Shown here: piece after piece, positions 48,531 through 59,300 of the stretch
Position numbering within the stretch: position 1 is the stretch's first letter
Layout of the letters: the number at the start of each line of letters is the position of its first letter
Source: Halichondria panicea
Lineage: Eukaryota; Porifera; Demospongiae; Suberitida; Halichondriidae
NCBI RefSeq assembly: GCF_963675165.1
Contig: NC_087382.1
Coordinates: forward strand, 3,325,963 to 3,389,962
DNA length: 64,000 bases
Direction of reading: 5' to 3'
Position numbers and translations under genes: made by a program
The notes under the pieces: model-generated
Databases searched by the model: none
What the model saw: only the letters and a program-made list of their open reading frames with translations
Told to the model about the DNA's origin: nothing

Positions 48531-49130
48531 GATGAACTGATTCACAGTATCAAAATGTTCAGAACACTCATTATAGCTCTATAGATTAACATTATTATGT
48601 AGACTAGTGTATGTTTTATTTTTGTTGACTAGAATAGACATCTATTTTTTGTACTGGATTTCCACTGTATTGTCATTAATTTTTTGTACAGAACATTCGA
48701 TTGTTATGACGTTTATTTTAATTAGTTGACTGTAAAATAGATTTCCAGGAATAACGAGCTGGACATTATCAATTATAGCCTGCAGCTTTATTCAATCAAC
48801 CTCAAGTCTGAAATAATGATCCTTAATTAAAGGTGACAACACAGCAGTAGCTAATGTTATACTGCATTCCATGCATCTTATGTGTTCTGATGAATTAATC
48901 AACAAACAGAATTATTACAACATACATTTGTACGTGTCACACACATACAATTTTATAATGAAGCTATATATACAAACTCGTACACATACAAACATTTTTC
49001 TGGAATAAATTTGAAGTAATAGTTATAAGTTACTTGGCATTAGGTCAAACAATAACTAATGAGATAATGATGCAGTGTAACATGTGGTATAGCTATCTTA
49101 TATACATAGTAATAAAAGTTTACAGCGTAT
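48531..49130. other. Spacer with a copy of DDHD 3' flank
   Basis: About 48860-49010 resembles the sequence downstream of the DDHD stop (CATGCATCTTATGTGTTC, TATAATGAAGCTA; cf. 56115-56215), but no DDHD exon follows because the decayed retroelement begins at about 49140. Confidence 0.55.
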
Positions 49131-49139
49131 ACATAACAA

Positions 49140-49990
49140 AATAATGTTTCAATGTTCTAAGGGAAAAGGTCGATTTGCGGTGGTGGTGCATGTGGTCTAT
49201 TGTGCTCATTACTGAGGCCCCTTCCCAAGCTGTTCTGCGACTGATAGCCTTAAAGTTTGCAGTAGATAGGAGGACTTCTGATCCCCGGTGACATGCGCAA
49301 TGTGCCCACCTAGTTCTTTGACAAATTTCATAGACTTTGGCCCCAGGAGATCTGTAGGTTCGATGGCTATTGGGGTGAAAGCAAGCGCAGGGAACCAAGG
49401 TTGGTGTATTTTGCCTCCTTAATTCCTCTTTAATTTCTGCTCCTGCAGCTACAAGTCCTGCCTTCGAGGTAGCACTTAGGGTGTAGGATGGGGCAAAGGT
49501 GTCCGATCACGTCGCATCCCACACTTCCAGGGTACCATGATGATGCCATCTGGGCGCTTCCCATCCGACTGCTGTAGGCCTCCTTATGCACGATATCGTT
49601 CCAAGCCGCATGGCGATGGTGACGACTTTCACTACTATACAGCAGCTGAGCCCATGTGTGCCCAAACTGTCCACTCCATGCAGCTCCACAATGATGACAG
49701 GAATGGGGTCTGCATAGAGCCTGAGGGGCACCAAAACGCAGGCCAACAGCGACTCTGATGGTGTTGTCGTTCATGCGTAGGAAATGGGCAGGACATCAAG
49801 CCAGGCACTAGACTCCTTCGCTCTAGAAGCTAGCAAACGAGCATGAGCTCTGGGATCTGGTGCATCTATACCAGAAGCCCTTCTGATGGTGTCCCATGAT
49901 TTCTGTCTGCACTTATCCACACCTTCTGGTGGGGCATTGCTGAATTCAGTGAACACTTGCAAACTAAATGCATATCTACCAAACATATAT
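49140..49990 (-). pseudogene. Decayed reverse-transcriptase-type element, C-terminal part
   Basis: Three reading frames must be joined. 49771-49986 gives KSWDTIRRASGIDAPDPRAH and SSAWLDVLPISYA; 49507-49774 gives NDNTIRVAVGLRFGAP and, in the neighbouring frame, LGTHGLSCC with a Cys/His pattern, then PDGxxxVPWK-like and EVWDAT remnants; 49200-49385 gives LAFTPIAIEPTDLLGPKS and LRLSVAEQLGKG. This series (AWLxxLP, RxAVGLRLG, HGLSC, WDAT, TPIAIE, LSVA) is the C-terminal region of reverse-transcriptase-related ORFs widespread in invertebrate genomes (recollection). Frameshifts make it non-functional. No reverse transcriptase core is seen. Confidence 0.7.
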
Positions 49991-50270
49991 ACTTGGAGTC
50001 AACGTCATTATTATAGTCTCACAAGCCAGCCGTTTCATCCCAGAGGTAACACTACTTTTGGGTCTGGTTCCGCGGCGCGAGACTACGTCATTATGATGTT
50101 AACATAACCTCACAATATATAGGTGTGGCCTGGGGACAGGCCACACCCATCTAAACAGCACAGTTTCTGGCCTGGACTTGTGGTCAATACTAACGTCATA
50201 GCCCAAGACCCCCCCCTAACGTCATAATGACCTAAAAGTAGAGTTGGAAGTGCCCCTTATAATTATCTTA
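49991..50270. other. Spacer upstream of Roco copy 4
   Basis: Mixed sequence with GGCCTGGGGACAGGCCACACC hairpin-like bases near 50125; no gene. Confidence 0.4.
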
Positions 50271-50274
50271 TGTT

Positions 50275-53200
50275 TTTGTGGGCAGCCATTCTATGTTGTC
50301 ACATGTGTAATGGAATTCCCCTTACACACAATAGAGGGTGTGTCTGGCATGTCTGTGGTGAGGGTATTCATATCATTCCAAGAATAACAAGCTAGTGATT
50401 GAGCCCATTTTTCTCTAGCTAGCTGCAGTCAAGGTGCTAGTGGAGAATATGGAGTGAGTGATGTGATTACTATACCACATTATTATTAAACTGTTACTCT
50501 ATAGACAACACCGTGACGCTGAGCACTTGAAGGAGGATGTTAAATTGCAATCCCAGTAAGTGATGATTATTTCTAATTATGGCTATGTAAACTGTTACTG
50601 TAAGGAAATTGGATAAAGCTGCAAGAAATGGTAATGTCAGCGAAGTGAAGTCCTTGCTGGCACGTGGGGTCAACCCCAACCACCCCGGATGCTCTCCATT
50701 ACACAGTGCTTGTAAGATTGGTCACATGGAGATGGTTAAGGCACTTGTTGAGGCTGGAGCAGACACTGAGTTGGCCATGGACAGGTATCCAGTTCATTGG
50801 GCAGCCTTGAGGGGTCATAAGGAGGTGTTGGTTTACTTGATCAGGGATTGCAAGTGCAACGCTAGTGAGTCATTATATAGTTCATTCACTAGCCACTGCT
50901 ACATGAATATTGTGTCTACATAACATTATTGTTGTACGTTTTACCATGCAGGAATAGGAATCTACATTATTTTTATAGTTATTGATAATTACATCTCCGG
51001 CACTAAAATTAGTTAGCTGCAGGGTGCATGGATTGTATATATACGGGCCAAGGCAGTTTGACCCCTGTATATTTCATGATGGGTTGATATGTACACAAGC
51101 TGTTCATTTGGCGTGCCTTGAGCACGTGGCTTAGGGATGGCCATTTAGAAAGGTTCTTCTTACTCTTATAGATGGACACAGTAAATATAAAGAGCAATGT
51201 TAGTGACACCAACATTCATGTGTAGATACCAGGGACAATGACGATGATACTCTACTCCACATGGCATGCCTTGGTGGTCACCTAGATGTGGTGCAGTACT
51301 TGGTGGAGGAGGCCCACTGTGACATCAGTGAGTATATCATATCTGTCTCCGTATATCATACAATAACTATGATAAACATTATATGACTGTATAACTTTCA
51401 GATGTAAAAAACAAAAACAATTCTTCTCCACTCCACAAAGCATGCATTCGTGGTCACCAAGGTGTGGTACAGTACTTGGTGGGGAAGACCAACTGTGACA
51501 TCAGTGAGTTTGTCATTTTCTGTCCTGGTATTACCGTATAGCGGGCTATTTTCGAGACACAAAATTTTTGCGGATAAAGTATTTTGAGGATTTTATTTTC
51601 GAAGGGAGCGGTTTAAATGACCACACCCCTACAGCAAACCAATTTTTCAAGGCACTAAATTTTCGTGTTTCTGGGTCATCCTCGAAAACCTCGAAAATAA
51701 CCAACTATATACGATATATACAAATGTAACTATGACTGTAACTTTTCAGATGTACGGAACAATAAGAACGATACTCCACTCCACTATGCATGCTCTGGTG
51801 GTCACCAAAATATGGTGCAATACTTGGTGGAGGAGGCCCACTGTGACATCAGTGAGTCATATCTGTCCGTGTATCATGTAAATGTAATTAACATTATGCA
51901 TGGTTGTAACTTTCAGATGTAAGGAACAATGAAAACGATACTCCACTCCACAATGCATGCCTTGGTGGTCATCAAGGAGTGGTGCAGTACTTGGTGGAGA
52001 AGGCCAACTGTGACATCAGTGAGTGTATTTAAAGCAGTGTAACTAAGCCTACATTGATTTGAAAGCCCTTAATAATTCTGCATAATGCAAGGAGCCCTGT
52101 GCCAAATATATACCACACTTGGGGTTTGTATCATATCAACTTAACTACTATAAACTCCACATTCCTCATAAACCTCCCAGGCCCTTGCCTTGAGAACACA
52201 TACTACACAGCCTAGACACTAGTTGGCTAGACGGGGACGAGTTTCAAACGTGCATTGCGTACTAGTTATGAATACCATAACATTAGCCGCGCCTCTAACT
52301 GAAATGCATTACATAAAGCAGTCTGCAATCTAATTGGTGCTTGCGGCAGAATGAATGCTTGATGGTTTGAAACCCGTCCTCCTGTTGGGAGGCGGGCTAC
52401 GCCTATCTACTAGTTGGCAAGGGCAAAACAGATGGGTGGGGCTTGCTAAGCACCAGGAGAAAAGGTGAGGCTCACTGCTTGGACATGGACAAGTTAGTGC
52501 GTATAGAGCTATAGAAGCTTAGCCTTGTTCCCAGGCCTTACTTTTTCTTGCTGTTGTCACTGTTCATCCATAAACATAAGAAAGACATAGTGAGGCAGCA
52601 AAGAAAGAAATGGGCGTACAGTTAAGAAAAAGTAAGGCCTGGTTTGGGAAATCGCGTGATCCACAAGGATTTTTATGAACGTGGGCGATATGTAGCCCAC
52701 AATCGTGACGTAAGGTATTCTCCCACGCATTCGGAGTAAGACTGTACTGTACTGCACTGAGACAACCACCAAGCTGTGCTGCAAGTCAGATCAGAGAACC
52801 AGCGTGGCCAGCTCTGGTGGCAGTAGCTACCTGCTATATGATAATGATGACTAAGCTATTCTACTATAGCATGTAGAAAGACACAAGAAAGGTAATAGTG
52901 ATAGAATCTAAACACACAATCTAGACTAGTAGATCATCTAGCTAAGCCTAAGGTATAGCTAGCTATAGTGCCCCTTCTACCACCCTTCTACCCTCACACG
53001 ACTTCCAACTTTACGTCTATTTCTTTCTTTATTCCTTCAATTAATACCGTATTTTATCTTATTGAACGAATAATACAGTATTTTATCTTATTGAACGATT
53101 GTGATAAAGAACAGTGTGTAGAGGCTAATAGAAGCTTAGCACTGGCTACAAGCTATACCACAAGCTTTTCAATAGTTTTAAACTATGCACTCCCATTGAT

Positions 53201-55958
53201 TACAGATGCAACTAATAAGTGTGACGAGACACCCCTTGGCATAGCTGAACTGAGAGATTACAAGTATATTGTTGACTACCTCAAGACTAGACAAGAATCA
53301 TTTCCTGGACAACCAGGCAAGTTATGAGAACATTCCACCAGACAGTATCCCATGGCAACTTAAACGTGTGCATTTCAACTTAGCAAACACTTCATAAGCT
53401 TTAGACATGTTATATTCATTTCTGGTATAAGATTACATTTATTATTATATTACTTACATTCAGGAAGTTTACTGCCATAAATTCTGATGTAGTGGACACT
53501 GAATATATAGCTTTAACTATTCTACAAACACTGTTGTTAACTGATCACTCCTATAGATGAGGGGTCCCTGTCATCAGAAAGGCTCCAATACTCAGCAGAT
53601 CCAGTCCAGAGATCTACAATATCATCATCAGCAGGTGGAGACAGCCAGGTCCATACTCAAAGAGGTAAAGTAATTAACACTGCTGGATCAGATGCTTAAA
53701 TAATATTGTGTACTATACAGGGAGTACATGCAGGAAGCGTAAAAACACCGAATTTATTGTGAAAACACCATCACCAGGTTTGTTTGCTTGTAACTGTTAC
53801 ACACTGTTTTTAACTGAAAATGCACTGTCTCCTATAGAGGAGTCAAGGAAAAGGCGCAAGTGCACAGCTTCAGCTAGTGACAAAGTCATTACTACTCAAA
53901 GAGGTAAATTACTGCTGAATCAAATAACTAGATGATTTGTATGTATAATTGTTGACGCCACTAATCAATGCTCATTTCCCCTCTACAGTACCACCTGCTA
54001 ATCGAGTCGCTCTCCAAGAACTAATGAGGCGATACAATCTGACTGATGAGCAAGTCAACAGTGAAATAGTGGATTCTGATATTCCTGAAATGGCCTTATG
54101 TTTTGATGATGTGGACATGTATTCAACTGCAATGGGACTAGCTATTGCTGAACAAGCCGATGTGAAAGAATCACGTGGAAATCAAGCAGCAATGATGAAG
54201 TGCTTGAAAATCTGGAAGGGACATAATCCTTCACGAGCAACTTACAGAGCTCTACTGGGTATCGCACTAAGATTGGGGAAAGGAAACACAGCTGATCAAG
54301 TCTGTCAGCAATTGACCCAACGTAAGTACATGTGTATCAGTGCCCCCCCCCATCTAGAAGGCATAATTACGATAATTGGACTGAATTCACACGATACAAA
54401 AGTGCCTCCTGTGTATGTACAGTGCATCCAGCTTAGAGAGTAGATTACCACAAATGTGTGAGTGGCTGTACTTAAACGTTGATACCTTTTGATTGGAACC
54501 TTTTTAAGAAATGGTGCTGATACCATTGTGTAGGTGAATGAATAAGCTACAACATATCCCAAAAATGTCCATGAAAACATGAGGTGGTGGGTTTGGGGGG
54601 ATTAATAAGAACAACAGTAAATTGTTGTAGTGGGTAATCGGTTAGAGTAATAAAACACTAACCTTAAACAGCTAAGGTCTCAGACTTCATAAGATAATTG
54701 TTGAATGGTTTAGGTGTCCTGGCTATCCTTCATGAGTCTTATATATGTTCACAGTGCCTATAATTCATGATTTACTGGTTTTCAGGTGTACTTTTGGTTA
54801 GAGTAATAACTTCTGAAAAATTAATAGCTTAGCTTTCAAATTTCTCTAATAAGTTTACAGATTAAATTGGCTACATTTTGATACCAAGAACATCCTCTAT
54901 GCTTATTCCATTGCTGAGATAACACTGAAAAACTACAAATTTTACTACTTTCTACTGTTTTGATGATATCAACAGCTGCAAACCAATGACGCTCTAATCA
55001 ACCACATAAGTGGGCACACAATAACTGTACGGCATACAATAACTGTACGCCCACTCTTTATTAAGCTTGTGGTTGATTAAAGCGTCATTGGTTTGTGGTT
55101 AGCAGATGTCAAGAGGTTATACCATAGCAAAGGTACTCGAGCAGCCATGTTGAAGTGTTTGAAAATTTGGAAACAACATAATTCTTCACGAGCAACTTAC
55201 CGAGCTCTACTGGATATCTAGCCTCGATTCCAGGCCGCTAAGAGAGGGCCTGGTATCGACTGTTTGCGCATGCGCCACCTATTACCCAGAAAGTGGGTAA
55301 TTCGGATACCATTGTATTTTGCTCAGTAAAACAATGACGTCACAACGAACGGAAGTGGATTGAAGAAAGTGGATAGAAGTGTGATTGTAGCCCGTGTGAT
55401 AGCATTCTAATAGCTACCCTTAGCCTACTATGTTAACAAAGGACTCACAGCCTGCAACAGTGTGGACCTCTGAACGGAGGGGAAGGCTGACAATAGCCTA
55501 CATGTATATGGATAGGCCACGCCCATCTGACACTAACCTTGGTGAAAGTCGACTCTATCAGAAAGAAATTGCTGCTGTAACCAATACAGCTCTGTATCTA
55601 GCTAGCTAGCTATATAGCTCTGTGTCTGACTTTATGAAGTTTGTCTGTATAATTTATGTTATTCAGGATATAATTCGGGTAAAATTCAGTTTAATGGGAA
55701 ACATTACGGGAATATTATCCAATAATTTTGCGCATGCGCAAGCAGTCAGTAGCAGGCCTAATTGTTTAGGCCTTGAGAAGGAGGCTACTGGATATCGTAC
55801 TAAATTTGGGGAAATGAGAAACAGCTGATAAAATCTGTCAGCAATTGGCCCAATGTAAATACATGTGTATCAGTGCCCCTCCCCCTTTTAACAATAATGT
55901 GCCTCCATGTATGTACATACCATCTACTTTTTCTGTTACAGATCGTACACTGGACTGA
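50275..55958 (+). CDS. Roco-array copy 4: ANK-Death protein without GTPase
   Basis: Thirteen proposed exons give an intact 471-residue frame: 50449-50453, 50505-50555, 50605-50864, 51226-51327, 51402-51503, 51750-51851, 51917-52018, 53206-53316, 53557-53664, 53721-53777, 53838-53903, 53989-54321, 55942-55958. Residues 19-278 are ankyrin repeats, with four single-repeat exons plus the closing one, more than in copies 2 or 3. Residues 279-355 are a Ser/Arg linker with a basic cluster (SRKRRK), a possible nuclear signal. Residues 356-466 are a Death domain that keeps the full C-terminal part (RATYRALLGIALRLGKGN) lost in copy 3. The helical module, Roc-COR, Ig, ZU5 and UPA exons are all absent; a bare acceptor with an in-frame stop at about 53464 may mark where the helical module was. 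The Death-to-last intron (1.6 kb) holds a second broken Death exon. It could act as an adaptor or competitor for the longer copies; that is speculation. Confidence 0.8.
51532..51716. mobile_element. MITE, TACCGTATAG family, eroded right end
   Basis: The left end TACCGTATAGCGGGCTATTT is clear. The right end (CGAAAATAACCAACTATATACG) matches imperfectly. It sits between two ankyrin exons of copy 4. Confidence 0.65.
52019..53205. other. Ankyrin intron of copy 4 with two hairpin elements
   Basis: 52228-52387 has inverted ends (GGACGAGTTTCAAAC mirrored by GTTTGAAACCCGTCC). 52519-52660 has inverted ends (CCCAGGCCTTACTTTTTCTT mirrored by AAGAAAAAGTAAGGCCTGG). The rest is AT-rich, with a tandem TACCGTATTTTATCTTATTG pair near 53045-53100. 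No exon is seen. Confidence 0.6.
54964..55105. repeat. Inverted-repeat element in the last intron of copy 4
   Basis: AACCAATGACGCTCTAATCA (about 54981) is mirrored by TGATTAAAGCGTCATTGGTT (about 55073-55092), with an internal direct repeat of CATACAATAACTGTACG-like bases. It abuts the broken Death exon. Confidence 0.7.
55106..55865 (+). pseudogene. Broken extra Death-domain exon interrupted by a MITE
   Basis: The second half of a Death exon is recognisable (GCAGATGTCAAGAGG, then GCAGCCATGTTGAAGTGTTTG, encoding RAAMLKCLKIWKQHN) up to CTGGATATC. It resumes after the MITE with GTACTAAATTTGGGG... and the usual donor region near 55856. Its start is lost at the inverted-repeat element. Its text is closer to copy 2 than to copy 4, so it descends from another array member. 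Confidence 0.75.
55219..55787. mobile_element. 569-bp TAGCCTCGAT element with 9-bp target duplication
   Basis: Starts TAGCCTCGATTCCAGGCC, ends GGCCTTGAGAAGGAGGCTA (imperfect inverted match). Flanked by the exact duplication CTGGATATC (55210-55218 and 55788-55796). Because the broken Death exon gives the uninterrupted sequence, the empty site is known. Non-coding interior. Confidence 0.88.
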
Positions 55959-56328
55959 TGAACTGCATGGTACTTGGTTACACTGTGTCGAACTGTACAG
56001 AACACTCATATTACGATATTGACATAATTATGTAATGTGTTGCATTTTAGTTGACTGCATGTAAAATAGATAATTATCCATTTTGGTACGCTAATGCTAT
56101 TCACTACATTCCATGCATCTTATGTGTTCCTATGAATTTTGTCCAATTGAACATAATAGTATAGTGTCACACACATGCGATCATAATAATTATAATGAAG
56201 CTACGTATAAATAATACGCACACAAACTGGTACACACACAAATACAAAAATTTGTTCTGGACTATAAAAATTGGCATTAGGCCAATACTAATGAGATACG
56301 CATGTATATGATGGTGTACATGTTCTAA
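55959..56328. other. Convergent 3' region between Roco copy 4 and the DDHD gene
   Basis: 370 AT-rich bases that serve as 3' flank for both genes. Portions recur at about 35300-35480, 37960-38060, 38690-38870 and 48860-49010, showing that the duplication units carried this junction. Confidence 0.6.
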
Positions 56329-59300
56329 TTAAGTGTCCCTCTTGTACGAGTACAGCTGCAGGAGGACGTACTGAGCACAGTCAGTGGAGGTCCAATATCC
56401 TGTGTGGGCAGTGAGCGAGTTGATGTAACTATTCTCAGCAAAACTCTCCTTCAACATAAAATCCAGTCGCTCACGAAGCCTCTCTGTAACAGGGGAAAAT
56501 GTATAAATACTTAATTTCCTTTTTTCTGCCACAGGAATTAACTATCCAATGCTACACTGTTTTTTGGATAGTATATACATGTACATGTACATACCGTATA
56601 GCGTGTAATTTTCGTGGGGCAAAATATTCGTGGTTTTCGTGGTTGGAGGTCTGACCACGAATATTTTACCCACAAATGAAGCGACCTTGCCTACCTTTAC
56701 CTGTAGTGCAAACTGCAACAATGAAAATATTACCCACGAAATGTCTCAATATTGCTGAACCACGAATATTTTGTCCCCCGAAAATACCCGCTATACGGTA
56801 CTTAATATACAGAGGTGGCCTTTGTTGAGGGACCTGTAACTTTGTATCACAGTTGGCCTATCTTCTGACGTGTTCCACACAATACAATGTACACTACTAT
56901 GGGTTTGTAGAAAGTAAGTCAATGTATTATGTCCTTACCTTCTGGCTTTAGTGATTTGTCATTGTCTGCCACCTGTGTGAAAAGTGTACGGTGGGTGACT
57001 AAGCTTTCAGAAAATCATAAAATCATTGAATTTGGATCATCAGAACTAGGGAACCCTAAAGCGTTAAATGGAACTTAGCTTTAAACGGCCGGTCCTAACG
57101 TTAATGATTCCAGACCAAATGGAAAGAGAAAAACGGGCTGGAATTGAGGCCATCCCCACCCCACCCCCTGATGATATTACCTTGTCAATGGACTTGGCTC
57201 TAGCCGGCTCAGGAGATGATCTCATAGTTTTAGAGGCAGTGTTACTAGCAAACAGAGCGAGAGAACTGAACCACGACTTCCCCTGACTCGTCTGCAGCTG
57301 TGGTTTGGCCCTCGTACCTTCGGCATGGTCTATTGCATCTTTCGAGATCTTACTCCCACTGTCAATACGAACTGGTTTTATTTGAGCATAGATAGGATTA
57401 ATGAGCGGCTCAAGACGATAGGCCTGTATGTGAAGGGGGTGGAGTGTGTGTGTGTGTGTGTGGGGGGGGGGGGTGGGTTATGATAAATACTAATAAATAC
57501 TAATAAATAACACATAAAATATCATAGGAGTTGAAACAGTTTCTTCAATAATTAACTACCCCCACCTCACACACTCTTCACACACGCCCACTCTCACCAC
57601 TGGATCTGAGGGGTGGTGTACGTTGTGGATACGGTTGCACACGCAGGACGGCAACAGACTCTCGGCACTCATGTGGCTTCTCCGGATGAGGTGTTCGTGC
57701 TCTCGCATCATCAGAAACACGGCCAGCGGAGAACCCAGTGCAAAGAAATGGTCAACCTGAGGGGGGGTGGGGTAGGTGGGTGTGGTCAACACTGGTGAAA
57801 CAGAAAACATTATTTTACATAACGTACCAAAAAACAATTTCTTTATTATATCTATAAAAAAAATATGGTCTGCCCCAAGGCAGTCACTAAACATACAGGC
57901 TTCACTGTAATCCCAAAGACTCACATAAAAGTTGAGTCCCTGTGGCCCCTTCCTCTCTCCTAGCCGGGTCTCCAGCTCAGTCACCCGTGACCGCAGCTTC
58001 TCCAGCTCCAGTCTAGCAGCATAGTCGTCACTCACAGAATAGGTGGAGTCTGATTTGGAAAAAACACAATTCATTTATTATGCAACTACATGAATATGGC
58101 TCAGTACCTGGTTCCTCTGTGTATGCTGGGGGTGGTGAGGCCCTGACCTTTGTGAAAGCCACGCCCCCTGATCCACCGACAAGCTTGACATCTGTATTAG
58201 CAGGTCTGTCACGAGAAGCTCCTTTTGAAGGAATTCCCTGCGTTGCATCCGGTACCGAGGGGGTAAATCCCCCTGCTGGCGATGATTGGTAGTGGGGTAT
58301 TCCCCTAGCCTCGCATGTCTCCAACAGGAGGTCATACGATATGACACTTCCGAGGGAGTGGCCTAGGATGGAGACCGTGCCCCCCTCAGCCAGGAACGTG
58401 GGGTGGCGCTTAATGAACTCTGCATACTGCTTGTGGAGAGCAAACCTGAGGCCATCGCGAATCTGTAATTAAATGGGGTCTAGCTGTCATAGATTACACA
58501 TAAAAACAGAATTGAGATTTTTATAAAGGGACAATACTTCAAAGGAGTCTATGCAGATTACTAGTTTGAATGTCTCAAATCATTACTCAATCAGTAAAGC
58601 AAAAAAATGACTATACAAAGTGATGATTTAACTCACTTCTGGACCGAACTTTGGACTCATGTAGTAAAGCACGTCCAACACGGAGTCATTGAACATTGAG
58701 CGCAGCTTCATTACTCCGTGGGGGGTAATGTCGTTAAGAACCCCTACAGGGGGCAATACAATTAAATGGACAATACCATACGTTATGGACTAACTTAGTA
58801 CTGAAAGTTTAAGATCTCCCTTAGAGCTAAAAAAATATACATTTTATTAGCGAAATACGACCTTCCAAACTCAAGTTATGGCCACTCACAGTTAGCTGGC
58901 ACATTTTGAAGGCCAATTAATATTGACCTCTGTACCTTTATCTAGTGATAGCCAGGTCCGCCACTCTACAGGGATGAACTCTGCCCTCCGAGATGTCCAC
59001 TTGTCATCAAACTGTTTCTTGGCAATCTGAGAACACGTCTGACGAAAACTGCAGGAGAGAAGAAAAGCAATTACATTATTATTATGAATACCAGTGATAA
59101 TACGTATTACCCTCGAGGGCATTACGTTGCTCCAATGCCATTGGAATGTTGCACGAGGGCACACGCAATAATCCACACTCCATAATTATGAGGAGAATAT
59201 ATTTTGTGGTAAAGAGAAATTGAGGATTGAAACTGCCACCACTTTGAAAATTCTAGGCACATTTAAATTCGAAAAAATATTTATTTTAAATTTCTCACTC

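Noticed and set aside
53464-53560. Possible extra exon of copy 4 starting GAAGTTTACTGCC
   Set aside because: It reaches a stop after a few codons; skipping it preserves the frame to the next linker exon, so it is treated as a remnant.
57068-57286. Plus-strand frame opposite the DDHD gene
   Set aside because: Mirror of the coding exon 57181-57423 and its intron; the minus-strand reading joins smoothly into the DDHD frame.
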